Origin: Herpomyces periplanetae
Taxonomy: Eukaryota; Ascomycota; Laboulbeniomycetes; Herpomycetales; Herpomycetaceae
Reading direction: 5' to 3'
Assembly: GCA_009733715.1 (NCBI GenBank)
Contig: WMKJ01000043.1
Span: forward strand, 1-64,000
Length of the DNA stretch: 64,000 nucleotides
The translations under genes and the position numbers were made by a program. Below the pieces are notes generated by a model. That model worked only from the letters and a program-made list of their open reading frames with translations. It did no database searches and had not been told where the DNA came from. This document shows, one piece after another, positions 57,901 through 64,000 of the stretch (position 1 is its first letter; each line of letters opens with the position of its first letter).

Positions 57901-60900
57901 CCCCTTTATCGAGCAATTCCTGTACTCGGACACTTTCAAGAATTATTTCTGTTGATACATTGGAAAATTTGGCTCGTAAGCTACTTGTCACCAAGGTATC
58001 TGTGATACAGGCTTGCTGGATCGTCACAATTGCCAAGTTATTCAACTGTGCCACTGGTCTAGTAATAGGTAACGTTGTATCAGGACGAAGTTTCGCTAAT
58101 GCTCAAGCTCCACTCGATACTGTCATTGGACCACTTTTCAATACCATCCCTCTGGCCATTCGTTTATCATCCAGTATGACATGGCATGATCTTATTTACC
58201 AATGTCATTGTGCCAACGTTGATGCCATACCTTACCATTACACTGCACTACGTGACATAAAAAAATGGTGCAAAATTGCCAAAGACCGCACACTGTTTGA
58301 CACACTGTTTGTATATCAGACATCCAAGTCCGCCCAGTCTTTCGGAGAACTATGGACTCGTGAATACGATGAACCTTGTTCAGCATATCCCTTGGCTTTG
58401 GAAGTTCAGGTTACACAAAATCAAGTTTGCTTTTCCATCATTCATTGGATTGATCAATATAATAATAGGCAAGCAGCAAATATTATGAAGCAGCTGCTAA
58501 AGTCAATACTGAAAGCTAGTGTTAACTTTGATTTGACCATCTTCAGGTCAGACTATTGCGCCAAGTTAAACGTTAAGAATCATCTTGCTTCAAACCATTC
58601 CAATAGTGAAAGTGTATCAGAAATATCATTGACGGGTAATGTAGAAATTTTAGCGGAATGCATTGAACGTATCACTGGTATATCAATATCTCAATTGAAG
58701 GCATCGGACACACTTTTTGATATGGGAATTGATAGCATTGATTCTATTCGTTTGATATCCCTATTACATGAGAAAGGTATTTCGGTATCCTTAAGGAAAC
58801 TTATTGGAATCGAGAATTTGGATGAACTGGCTCACTATGTGAATAGCTTGGACATTAATAAAATGGTTTTAATGAAGCATGATCCCGATGCAATCCCCCT
58901 TGATGAACTTACAAAAATCCGCCAGTTTGTCGAGCGAAAGTTGGGACGGCATGTTGAACTTGCGTTGCCTGCTACACCCTTCCAAGAGAGTATTTTACTG
59001 CAAACTTTACTCTCAAACGATACTAAGTATATTATCCATGAAGTGTACAGCGTTGCTGATAATGTGGATTTAACTAAGTTACGAAATTCCTGGCAGACTG
59101 TAATTGATAATTCGCCAATCTTACGCACACGATTTCTTCCCATCGATCAAACGGATATACAGGCTAATTTCGCGCAAGTAGTGGAAAGCCAGTTTAGAGA
59201 TGACGTGAGTCCGAGCATTAAGCAGATTTCGTGTCATGGAGAACTACCCGAATTTACGGATTTCATTAAGTCCATGTCCAATCATATTACTCATGAAATC
59301 AAAAACTCCGGAATTGCATTTCGCATTACATTCTTTCATTCCATGGGGCAACCAATGTTCATGCTAAGCGCCTCTCATGCTGTATACGATGGTCATTCTC
59401 TACTCTTAATTCACAAAGACGTGCAACGCACTTATACTTCTTTCTATATTCCTCGTCCAAGCTACAATGGCATTGTTGAGCGTATATACCGGGAAAGCAA
59501 AGAGCCAAATTTAGCATTCTGGAGATTCTATTTGTCGGGTATCGATAAATGTATTTTGAAGGGAATAATACAACGAAAGAAATTGGCGCAACAATGTAGG
59601 ACTAACAATCAATTTTGTCAGCATTCAACTAGTATTCTACTTGACCAGATTCAAAGATTTTGTCGTGAACATCAAATTAGCATGCAAAGTTTAACTCAAG
59701 CATGTATGGCCATTTATTTAGGTAGAGCCTGGGGGTGTTATAACGAGGTAATCCATGGAATAGTTATAGCTGGACGAAATAGTGCACAAGATTGGGAGAC
59801 CATGTTTCCCATGATGCGCGTGTTAATACTGCGCAGTTTCTTCAAAGGATCGATCCATGAATTTTTACAAAGTGTGCATTGTACGTTGGAAGAAATATCT
59901 TGCTTGCCCGGTGATATTTCTATGAGTCAGTTAGCGCAAATAATTCGAGAAGATAATGACCAAATTTTTAAGGATGGCCTACCATTCGATAGCCTATTCA
60001 TTTATCAAGGTACTGGTTTGCGTAGTGAGAAAGATGGGCTATATTCTTTACGAATTGCTGAATTTGGGCATGAAATTCCAATCGCTGCTGAAGCGCAAAT
60101 TGATGGGAATAAATTATTTTGGCGTGCAAAATGCAATGGTGCTTTGGCAGGTTATGGGTTAAGTATAGTTGAAGGCTTGGACGAGATCCTCAAGGAAATA
60201 ATCACTAGCAATGACTTGGGAGGAGAAGGTATCAAAACTTTAGTCGAGCGAGGTCAAAAATGGTTTGATATGGATTCAGTGAACGATTCTGACTTTGAAA
60301 TTCATGAAATTTGTGACAGTAATGATGAAATGGTATCAGAATTGGCTAATGTTGTCGCACAAGTCGGGGGCGTCAACGTAAATGATATTGACTCGGAGCA
60401 TGATACATTGGTTAGCGTTGGAATTGATTCAATTAGCGCAATTAAGGTGATGGGAATCTTGCGATCTCGAGGTATCGCTCTAAGTATTAAATATTTAATC
60501 AGTGGACGCACTTTACAACAGATTGCAAGTCGAGCTCACCGAATTACGGATGATATAGACAGTTCAAATTCCAAAATTAGTATCCAAAGTCTTGAAATTC
60601 TGGTCTGGGGAGAAAAAAAGGCAAAAAATATTCATGAGGAGATTGGGCAGAGTACCAGTGACGTCGAAATAATTTTACCAGCTTTGGGCGGACAGATTTA
60701 CATGGTGAGCCGGGCTCTTAATAGTGGGTTAAATAATTTCTTTCACCATGTCACACTAGGAAGGATAAGCAAAGATGTAATGAACGAAGCTTTGTTTGAT
60801 AAAATTGTCATTCAACTTGATAATCGGTTTGCAATGTTAAGAACCGAGTTCATGGCGGTAACTTATGAAGATGGTGTGGAATTAGTTCAAGTTATTCACA

Positions 60901-62189
60901 AAGCAACAACTAATATCGACTGGAATGAACGTTTGTATCGAATATGGTTATTAGAGTCAATGGACAAGCATGTTAAGTTTAAATTGACTATATTCCACGG
61001 GCTTTATGATGCAATAAGTCTCAAATTATTAAAGCAAGATTTTCGGCGTATAGTTGAAATGTCTAATATGGAGAATAATGATAAAAGTGAATATGGATAC
61101 ACTTCAATGCTTGAATATATTTCTCGAGTTTGGAACGACAAAGGGATCGAGCAACGAGATACATTCTGGGAAAAGTATTTGAAGGATATTGGACAAGTGA
61201 AACAACTTCCAGTTAGTGAAGGGCAAATTTCAGAATATGTTAATCCGGAGAATTGTTGTAGCTGGGGCAAGCAGATTAACAGTCCAAATTATGCAGTATT
61301 CGGCAAATTGAAACAACTCAGAGCTCTTGCAATTCAACAGAAGATTTCTTTGGAGAGTCTTATTTTAGCCGTTTATGGAGCAGTATTTTCTTTGGTAAAA
61401 TTCAATAGAATATCAGGATTTAAAAATATTTTAAACTACCTTGATATCGAGAATAATTTAGACGATTATTATCACGTACAAAATTATAGCCCAAGACAAT
61501 TTATCCAAAATATACTTCCCTCATCAATACTATTGGGGGTATTTGTGGCGAACCGGTGTTGCGACGTTAACAACATGGAAAATGCTTGTTTTTGTTGTGT
61601 CAACGTTATTCCAGTGAAAATCGACTTAAATTACACACACGATACTTTAATAGACTCCATTATGATGTGGGTTAAACAGCCAGAAACAAGAGGTAAAGAA
61701 TCTCTCGAGTTTTGTACAGGGTTATTAGCATCGGCTCGTCGGTGCTTTAAAGATTTAAGCAGAATAAATGCATCAGGAAATCCAAACATTTCAGCCATAA
61801 GTTCCAGTGCGTTAAATTTTATGTTTGATACATGTGTTAACATCTTACCGGGAATATCAAATCTTGAACTCAAGGACGATTCTTCCACCGAAACCAATCA
61901 TAAAAATGATAATAAAACCACCACAGCAATTAATTCACTCAAGTCAATTTCCAACAATCTTTTAAAACGTACTAAAATCTTTCCGGCGAATAAAATCTCA
62001 GCAACAATAAATCCTATTATTGATGTTGAAATAACGTTTACTCCCTTAGAAGATGATATCTCTCTAACTCTTTATTCTTGGGAATGTTTACACGGACAGA
62101 ATAAACAGTATATGGCAGATCGAATATTTTTCACTTTTATTCAGAAACTTTTTGATGTACTTCTTACTCTATTAACTCTGGAATCTTGA
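45363..62189 (+). CDS. NPS2: Ferrichrome-type siderophore non-ribosomal peptide synthetase, 5608 aa, intronless
   Basis: Assembles a cyclic hydroxamate peptide (ferrichrome class) from amino acids and acylated hydroxyornithine on carrier-bound thioesters. Domain order A1-T1-C1-A2-T2-C2-A3-T3-C3-A4-T4-C4-T5-C5-T6-C6. The four adenylation A3-core motifs lie at about residues 320, 1362, 2441 and 3483. Phosphopantetheine serines are S701 (T1, atypical), S1763, S2821, S3908, S4458 and S5023. Condensation motifs are near residues 893, 1964, 3019, 4113, 4672 and 5212. The repeated T-C end without a thioesterase is characteristic of fungal ferrichrome synthetases; four A domains match the NPS2 lineage rather than three-A SidC. 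The 16.8-kb frame has no intron although neighbours are interrupted. Base composition changes sharply inside it (about 51.3 and 57.2 kb). The exact product cannot be read from sequence alone. Confidence 0.94.
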   Translation: MSQLTPFPNLCLLESPLPYTEHISLQLPTKLCQSIQLPRICRAWCALISAYTELSICDSNSARFLVNDTIFPLMNTLTPLTNLLNSTAVFTINIPKCIEQQIHRIALYLVIPLYPDSPILYALPSRIPPQHLAQIALQFTSLIEPAKPALSVLNPFPTLFPSPPNYLFDIITDSDFPAIHFFPNPFSIQAECITLTYSDLNLLANRLANQLYSLQPSNKIIPVIISRSIELYISIIAICKAGLAYCPLSPDDPPAYLLALLKFIKPSHIIVDHDNSTHSFLVDYTLIETNYRQLSQQIHLPSTPPPPPQEQPEKLTAYLLFTSGTTSAPKAVSVSHFAILQCLQAHSTLLPSYSRMLQVAPATFDVAMFEIFHTFLRGATVVGVPSEMVYINLPELVNKLSIDALELTPTAITSFLPVRSLVPNLKLLLTIGEPITPAIVREFAHSTSQSGILFAFYGPTEATVHALLVKKFTTDMQANIIGDVLPTVTAMVVRQSPSNNNSNSLNCVPVGQIGELALAGPHLALEYYGNPQNTAQSFRQIGRDELRVYLTQDIVRLLPDGQIQYLTRLTNDRVKRNGQLVYLSDVDTAVLSYPGHVISLAVSVYEPPVLLTFCTAKPSCQPSKTQVLEYMRNHFSPVMVPSDIFFVDSFPHLPNGKIDRQVIVKIYRTTALSAAAAAQNMAFNPKLRSVFPKTLPSIIDSLTAIMIAAQAQKLGYAITVRDILIHPQVDDVMKLLANASINDFSPNAQVNLHQHELTLHQNGLPQWLDLPPASDYKVLPCTKTQMAMLFELDLNPSAYCSSIHLKLPSTLSVDQVRTSILRLVRVHPLLRSGVIKNVMGHAYALIVYKDVSQDIFQLVDHIDKTYQIGINQLHRPNFTSQLCHCELLLRLPHWLCDGWSQMLLLKDLVLLLEGTDVARINRPPFERLLEYYESHHFEQLKLASTKFWRSYLAQTVVHEAFPNMTGKTLGLVGQRIERWRKLSLTHSQVREACEAWAISPHILFHGALALMIQLYTGEPACIASVLTGRNIPVRDIAELIAPCIAVVPVRTNMIELEGEGFMKTLRELQENFSGIREHTALTWSEIHRLVERSTLQSLADTLFVWQELPLTDLGDLTILSTHDETEFPLVVEIKVGTASEPLQVSISYVGTAFSEEQLDILAEQIDQLVQTFINNPLFSVAELFYEFPRHLISIVDVKQRCRPQELSIVEGIERWTKLDPHRLAIHFSYELDTENDVKLTYGQIGQMSNFLVEQLMTLRNGNKSEYPHSVLLYMCKAPELYIAILAVLKAGFAYVPIRPTGTPLCMVRQIIEDSKPWACLHNVNLPDELTFQDLPCLDVRENIMGKSEGDLEWNKRQFAYIIYTSGTTGRAKGIAISHENLTSHINSVMSEYPDFGDESRVLQGCAQNFDIGSFEILFALYTGKVLCSVPLRVQLTDISRVIEYFGITYLFLTPSVSELIHLGRVPSVKLLVSAGEQMSSQVQRRWGGKKLVNAYGPSETTNICILKAPFDCDDSVYCIGRPLINTGVVICRPGSQVILPRGSIGELCLFGWQVSSGYINAAERTTEQFIRWPQLWKDLVFRTRDLGRLLWDERLTCEGRLDDQVKINGLRIDLTGISTLAGEVDEVVSAVACRFGKEICLFWCGEPNMSEPITVIAKPDVRETSKRIQEYLMDRLPEYMMPNLILPVSGIPLTSSGKIDTETLHKLLEGYEVITDDEDEKCGDELTRFEDMIKRSVRKFLPDCSSDEELRRDISLLRYGIDSIKAIELSHDLSRYGLVLSTGEIISRPTIRHLARILSQKSTSSFNDDEDIQLLPFDEIDKAIRHEIPGVRNYWPCTYLQESMVLDKHLDPEREFVHTIVVRVAENIDVVSLIERIRNILASQSIFHTIFVTTDSPVYPLIQGTIETPFTNDEFMENFESDEMNFEKLEKDMEFRIRTKRLSYKRPFIIEWNNITKRIMLSFHHALIDGYSVKLIFELIAGNSKILSLPSPSSPQYISFLQTLQNHHTPIARDFWLDYCATSEFCCATLPPLSASPYTPSRGFDVTLTCGISFSQIAEFCRKFEASPKDIFTMVWSLVLYLICDNGIDDVKSNVKDILFGVTLSGRHNYTPTNNLIFPCLNTLPFRIRINDELTGARLLRSIHDIYINIIPYELTSLRFINQSLRNAGRSEVNFNSILLFHPFTNIEYSFGNIEANLGSMNFPIIFEIFPDSTRDTLTMKLNHYTTLSNHQNLISPADATELLHLANLLLLRLTLSWNSPIYTIFSTLNTLNHSSIHSIDLPIRSSPHSKPWLLQQFDQVSSDSIALEYLSNHHSIVSLTYSQLDKLSNSLAHSIITKNCSACSSIIIHTEKSPEFYISILTALKISFPFTVIPVNWPDIRKKLAVQLLSPQFIICSKNLSILNWAPPDIHIIYPSLHQTLDSFIPPINPSVPSIAYRIFTSGSTGTPKLIQISHDNIHSAITNAQNNLPWKITSRILQFAAPAFDMCYFDCFFAWASGITLCAAAPELLQDDLTNVILSLKPDILDLIPSVAVHLSPDTLPSVKCLICIGEPLRREIVNKWSTRCYNAYGPAEATFLCSIQQMSPSLRHQIIGCPFTGTIFCVTKPKSTIILPCYAVGELCIASPQLATGYYDNPAQSARYFFHLNSLVFFRTGDLVRQLSSNIFEFIRRCDDQVKLNGYRIELEEVNSVLRTSTFVNDAVSLLVGTPARLVTFVISNVTFSPTLVGQLIRYAQLRLPPYMVPTTILDIPCIPCLSSGKIDRAALHRIFDQRHHSIPEPIQPSPTSHESKLCEALSLFTNVDKSRISPNMSIYNLGIDSITAAPLARHLRNLGYNITTLNLLTHPTINSLASFLQSSSQSTSSSFNFSDFRDQFSAQIYADLPDLPPSTIIYPCTSTQVGLLTSTVQSAGTNYIAHFNYELPLQTDCARLITAWNSLVTSMEILRTGFYHIGLPNSEYAMLVYPSLDLTHHLSSKFNDTDTDIHFHPANFLDHLERPPWHVIIQSTLIHVNMHLFIHHALFDQTSLNMLLHDLHHLYKRISESCSRPSLYNILNDILVNADDLLDPQKFWNSRTTCLTSFPSLSPATVPESTIATTSYPCPLKYTHLSAACSKLGITLHIAAQVAWAKILSAYTTHINVAFYIILSGRYTDNLLSAAFPCFVTIPFDISLDKSDSCLLADALEFNVSVRRLPCVSLADILRWRGQTGVNLNQSTLLHLNVPASDPHNVTLPSDWTLASNHVSTEFAVSIQLSIESEDTLVITLTHTTHLLPVPQAQLLLEQFSHTLLTLLAVNPKNFDNPFDISSHLLFSITPPQTSNIPCQYGLIHQFVEARAAETPHLVALEFVYSSHSMSWTFSQLNTHGTIVQNFLQSHSAFPRDIIAVCFEKVPVAYFAVLGILKAGCAYVALDPAAPHSRKVLILRDAGIRILLTTRNLIFSICGNSDIDDIAVFAVDEIDFTINPKLKNNNLNINTDDTMYCLYTSGTTGVPKGCQISHANCIQAILAFQRLFTSRWSSSGRFLQFAAFHFDVSVMEMFYTWSVGMCVVAAAREEILDDLPEFLNRSRISHVDLTPSLAHLIQPDSLPLLRQGILISGGEMLKSDILQAWAHSGALYNAYGPTETTIGVTMLPNVPINAKPTNIGRQFDNVGTLILQSDSTSPVLRGAVGELCIYGPLVGKGYINRPDLNFKKFIDINPDFGPIYRTGDLVRIYHDNTFEFIGRQDQQIKLHGQRLELSEVEHVIHDSTSAISHVACLLLDSAINPKPTIVAFFVPKHHSQPTDQPMSLCTDTLSLSIIDTMLAASKYRLPPYMIPSLFVPVTHFPLTLNNKLNDKSLSSFYAALSIDQLTLLRTRRSSFIDKVIPSANFTACEVTVINVLNTILAERKLSSVRNLSPDTNIFSLGFDSISVIELCKRLKTNDIQNVSVANIMKYPTIREIANLHAEIPQTIVRTQADISCNEYIQYAITCLNVSPCEIEYVTPCTPLQEGMLYDLLRGSSGSKYFSKFTYRLNRNVDIFKIKQAWTQIYQALPILRTRFIIKPTAGILQAALRRSELPDWREVNCATDHAIRTAMTQEWNNVYNSFCCNLKPTCSVIVGISSNNSFICFAMFHGIYDADSMDLLAEKLWQIYHGNSNIQFGLPFHRALLCRRTKCLQEQRDYWQSILTGFDFPAISALNTPLSSNSCTRTLSRIISVDTLENLARKLLVTKVSVIQACWIVTIAKLFNCATGLVIGNVVSGRSFANAQAPLDTVIGPLFNTIPLAIRLSSSMTWHDLIYQCHCANVDAIPYHYTALRDIKKWCKIAKDRTLFDTLFVYQTSKSAQSFGELWTREYDEPCSAYPLALEVQVTQNQVCFSIIHWIDQYNNRQAANIMKQLLKSILKASVNFDLTIFRSDYCAKLNVKNHLASNHSNSESVSEISLTGNVEILAECIERITGISISQLKASDTLFDMGIDSIDSIRLISLLHEKGISVSLRKLIGIENLDELAHYVNSLDINKMVLMKHDPDAIPLDELTKIRQFVERKLGRHVELALPATPFQESILLQTLLSNDTKYIIHEVYSVADNVDLTKLRNSWQTVIDNSPILRTRFLPIDQTDIQANFAQVVESQFRDDVSPSIKQISCHGELPEFTDFIKSMSNHITHEIKNSGIAFRITFFHSMGQPMFMLSASHAVYDGHSLLLIHKDVQRTYTSFYIPRPSYNGIVERIYRESKEPNLAFWRFYLSGIDKCILKGIIQRKKLAQQCRTNNQFCQHSTSILLDQIQRFCREHQISMQSLTQACMAIYLGRAWGCYNEVIHGIVIAGRNSAQDWETMFPMMRVLILRSFFKGSIHEFLQSVHCTLEEISCLPGDISMSQLAQIIREDNDQIFKDGLPFDSLFIYQGTGLRSEKDGLYSLRIAEFGHEIPIAAEAQIDGNKLFWRAKCNGALAGYGLSIVEGLDEILKEIITSNDLGGEGIKTLVERGQKWFDMDSVNDSDFEIHEICDSNDEMVSELANVVAQVGGVNVNDIDSEHDTLVSVGIDSISAIKVMGILRSRGIALSIKYLISGRTLQQIASRAHRITDDIDSSNSKISIQSLEILVWGEKKAKNIHEEIGQSTSDVEIILPALGGQIYMVSRALNSGLNNFFHHVTLGRISKDVMNEALFDKIVIQLDNRFAMLRTEFMAVTYEDGVELVQVIHKATTNIDWNERLYRIWLLESMDKHVKFKLTIFHGLYDAISLKLLKQDFRRIVEMSNMENNDKSEYGYTSMLEYISRVWNDKGIEQRDTFWEKYLKDIGQVKQLPVSEGQISEYVNPENCCSWGKQINSPNYAVFGKLKQLRALAIQQKISLESLILAVYGAVFSLVKFNRISGFKNILNYLDIENNLDDYYHVQNYSPRQFIQNILPSSILLGVFVANRCCDVNNMENACFCCVNVIPVKIDLNYTHDTLIDSIMMWVKQPETRGKESLEFCTGLLASARRCFKDLSRINASGNPNISAISSSALNFMFDTCVNILPGISNLELKDDSSTETNHKNDNKTTTAINSLKSISNNLLKRTKIFPANKISATINPIIDVEITFTPLEDDISLTLYSWECLHGQNKQYMADRIFFTFIQKLFDVLLTLLTLES
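48970..52140 (+). other. NRPS module 2: A2-T2-C2
   Basis: A2 has YTSGTTGRAKG (Ala for the usual Pro), NAYGPSETT, FRTRDLGR (Arg for the Gly of GD) and SSGKID. T2 is canonical, RYGIDSIKAI with S1763. C2 has the full HHALIDG at 1964-1970. Composition flips from purine- to pyrimidine-rich within C2, at about 51.3 kb. Confidence 0.85.
52190..55300 (+). other. NRPS module 3: A3-T3-C3
   Basis: A3 is canonical: FTSGSTGTPK, NAYGPAEAT, FRTGDL, SSGKIDR. T3 LGIDSITAA (S2821). C3 reads HHALFDQ at 3019-3025, with Gln for the final Gly while the catalytic second His and the Asp are present. Confidence 0.85.
55330..58560 (+). other. NRPS module 4: A4-T4-C4
   Basis: A4 has YTSGTTGVPKG, NAYGPTETT, YRTGDL and an A10 written LNNKLND, keeping the lysine but not its Gly. 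T4 LGFDSISVI (S3908). C4 has FHGIYDA, keeping H4113 and D4117. The specificity residues of A4 read by eye as D-V-M-D-I-G-A-I-G-K, the kind I associate with acylated hydroxyornithine. Confidence 0.8.
58600..60285 (+). other. NRPS iterated unit T5-C5
   Basis: No adenylation domain. T5 MGIDSIDSI (S4458). C5 SHAVYDG (H4672, D4676, G4677). Such stand-alone T-C units are thought to let ferrichrome synthetases reuse upstream modules. Confidence 0.88.
60290..62189 (+). other. NRPS terminal unit T6-C6
   Basis: T6 VGIDSISAI (S5023). C6 FHGLYDA (H5212, D5216, Ala for Gly). The last C domain probably releases and cyclises the peptide, as in fungal synthetases without a thioesterase. It has a poorly conserved insert rich in Asn/Lys near the C-terminus (nt about 61870-61960). 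Confidence 0.82.
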
Positions 62190-62663
62190 AAGAATTCAAA
62201 AGAATTTCCCACGAATTTTATCTAATTCTAAATGAATGTTTTCAAAAATTCATCTTCAAATATTTCCTAATTTGGAAATATTTAAGATAGTTGGCTGTAG
62301 CAAAAGTGTTTATGGTATGATATTTGGGAATATCGAAGCATTTTTATGGAGAAGGATTTGTATAAATTCATTCTGAAGATTCCAAAAATGGATGAATATC
62401 GCAAGGACAATTGAATGTTTTAAAACCAATCCAAAAAGCTTAGTGGAAGGTGCACTATCGTTCAGAAAGGTCATAACATTTGAATATGAAAACAAAAGTG
62501 CACAGCACGAGGCTTATGATTTGTATTGCTTCCTAGAAGAATCATGGGAACGTGATATACTATCGAGATTAACTCTTGTTACAAGTCTTCTGGAATCATT
62601 TGCGCAACGTTCTATTCTTACATTTACACCAACAATGCTCTTCCATAAGTGCTTTCACTCGTT
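62190..62663. other. Intergenic, NRPS 3' end and promoter of the next gene
   Basis: 474 bp, AT-rich. A frame from 62392 runs into the next gene in another register and ends at 62757; I see no family in it and treat it as non-coding or leader sequence. Confidence 0.5.
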
Positions 62664-63900
62664 ATGTCTCAATTATCCACTGGTTTCGATTACACAGCCT
62701 GTCAACTCAACAATCGTTCATCTTCTGCTTGTTCAAATGTTGAAAATATTGAAGTAAATTTAACTTCATTGGCATCGACAGTGGAAGCAGTACATCCACC
62801 AACAAAACGTATACGAACATCAAAAATCCCCGTACTCGCACCAATTAAGACAACCCAATCATTCTCTTTTCACTATCTAGCACGGAGAGATAAACTAATT
62901 CTGCGCGTAATTGAACACATAAGATGCACTAAGAATCAGCCTCATACATTTGCCGATCTCTTGATTGCTCTTGTTAATCAATATCCCTTATCCCGGTAAG
63001 CTCAGTTCAAAAGATTGACATTTATACCGGGGCAAAGTTAACACACTTACGATTGATTGGGATGGAGAAACATTTAGCTCAACAAACCCGTCGAGTGTAC
63101 TATCTTCACGATTATCCTCATTCTTTAAGCGCCCGTGGACGTTAGAATTTCCCTGTCCACTTGATCGAATCATTGTATCCACAGCACCGCGGCAGGTATA
63201 TGCATACTTTTTACGGGATACTCCAAGACTCCCTTACTCGTTCGCATCGTCTCTTGCAGCTCAAGCTACGCCAACTACGCTGATCAATTTGAAAAATCCG
63301 GTGAAGCCTTCATCAATATCACAACGCTCATGTAAATCGACTACCAAACTGCAGTGTCGATCATCCGTTACCACAACTTCTTACCCATCACCTTCACTGA
63401 TGAATACTTCAAGGAACTGTGATACGGCATCATCAAGTCCCGAGCTTAATCTTTCACCATGTATTGACCTTCAACTTAATCCTACACAGATACCGTTGTC
63501 TCACTCTCCATGCCAATACTACCAACATCAATACGCCGCAACAATAAACGACCCAGAATATGACGAACTTCAATTCAGTTATCTAGCTCATCGATGTCGA
63601 TCCTTAACCCAGCATCCCCTTTCCGCTATTCCTTTTCCCGATGCCCCGAGCACACTTGTTTGCGATCTTTTTTCAAATGGTCAAACGTTCAAATCGTCCG
63701 AATTTGATGGGTTTCCATATGAAGCATCACGAAAATCACACCAAACTGAATTATGGAGTATACAACAGGTTCCGCGTGACGATTATCTCACAGACAGCTC
63801 GTCATCATCTGCTTATAATATTCTTTACTCTTCACCTGTACTCCCAAGCCCGGAAAGTTTACCACTCGAAGAGCTAGACTTACTCATGTCGGACTATTAA
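62664..63900 (+). CDS. GDS1-type winged-helix nuclear protein
   Basis: Two exons, 62664-62995 and 63078-63900, joined as QYPLSR-STNPSSVLSSRL by an 82-bp intron (GTAAGC...TTTAG), give 384 aa. Residues 75-170 look like a fungal GDS1 winged helix: ARRDKLILRVIEHI, HTFADLLIALVNQYPL, VLSSRLSSFFKRPWTLEFPC and PRQVYAYFLRDTPRLPYS. The preceding segment has a short basic stretch (PPTKRIRTSKIP) as a possible NLS. The rest is a Ser/Thr/Pro/Gln-rich tail, ending acidic (PLEELDLLMSDY) like an activation region. A putative GTATAT donor after PRQ was discounted because the frame reads straight through. It lies 474 bp downstream of the synthetase on the same strand; a role in its regulation is conceivable but unproven. 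The family assignment rests on pattern memory; another HTH family is possible. Confidence 0.62.
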
Positions 63901-64000
63901 AGTGTGCACCAAACAAACAGACCAACTAAGGCATCTTTCATACACGGCATGGTGAACAGCCGCGAAAAACTTTCGTTTGTGTAACCTAACCTTTTTCTAA

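Noticed and set aside
62392-62757. 121-codon frame between the synthetase and the GDS1-type gene
   Set aside because: Overlaps the better-supported GDS1-type first exon in another register and shows no family similarity.
63196-63258. Extra intron (GTATAT...TTGCAG) in the GDS1-type gene
   Set aside because: Splicing it would break the phase, while reading through continues a family-like sequence (VYAYFLRDTPRLP).

Overview
This is nuclear DNA of a fungus. The genes are fungal in content: eIF4G, Rer1, a 26S proteasome ATPase, a Sfl1-type HSF regulator, THO/Hpr1, Csm3/Swi3, Ski2, an importin-7/Nmd5 karyopherin and a ferrichrome-type siderophore pair. Introns are mostly 50-140 bp with GTAAGT/GTATGT-like donors, and a few are 0.3-1.1 kb. 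The head-to-head ornithine monooxygenase/siderophore synthetase pair recalls sib2/sib1 of fission yeast, so an ascomycete (Taphrinomycotina is possible) is a reasonable guess. The species cannot be told from this window.

Layout. 1-7.7 kb is compact: the 3' end of eIF4G (+), RER1 (-), mitochondrial enoyl-CoA hydratase (+) and a one-exon BED-finger/hAT-transposase-derived gene (-). 7.7-14.4 kb has no gene I can name. 14.4-24 kb carries RPT5 (+), an arginine/serine-rich nuclear-type protein (-) and HPT1 (-), a four-exon gene with unusually long introns. 24-28.5 kb is non-coding and strongly pyrimidine-rich on the + strand. 28.5-43.4 kb is housekeeping: SFL1-like HSF (+), HPR1/THOC1 (-), CSM3 (+), SKI2 (+) and the importin NMD5/IPO7 (+).

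43.4-62.2 kb is the notable accessory locus. An L-ornithine N5-monooxygenase (-) and an intronless 5608-residue non-ribosomal peptide synthetase (+) share a 429-bp bidirectional promoter containing GATA motifs. The synthetase reads A-T-C-A-T-C-A-T-C-A-T-C-T-C-T-C, the iterated T-C tail of fungal ferrichrome synthetases with four adenylation domains. Together they would hydroxylate ornithine and assemble a hydroxamate siderophore; the acyltransferase is not in the window. A GDS1-type winged-helix protein follows at 62.7-63.9 kb.

Points worth a second look: abrupt G-rich to C-rich strand switches, including inside the synthetase ORF; altered motifs in several of its domains; a hAT-derived host gene that has lost a transposase hallmark; and a ten-G run that breaks the RPT5 frame. 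No tRNA, rRNA, CRISPR array or virus-derived element was recognised. Multi-exon models were built by eye from reading frame, splice signals and family similarity.
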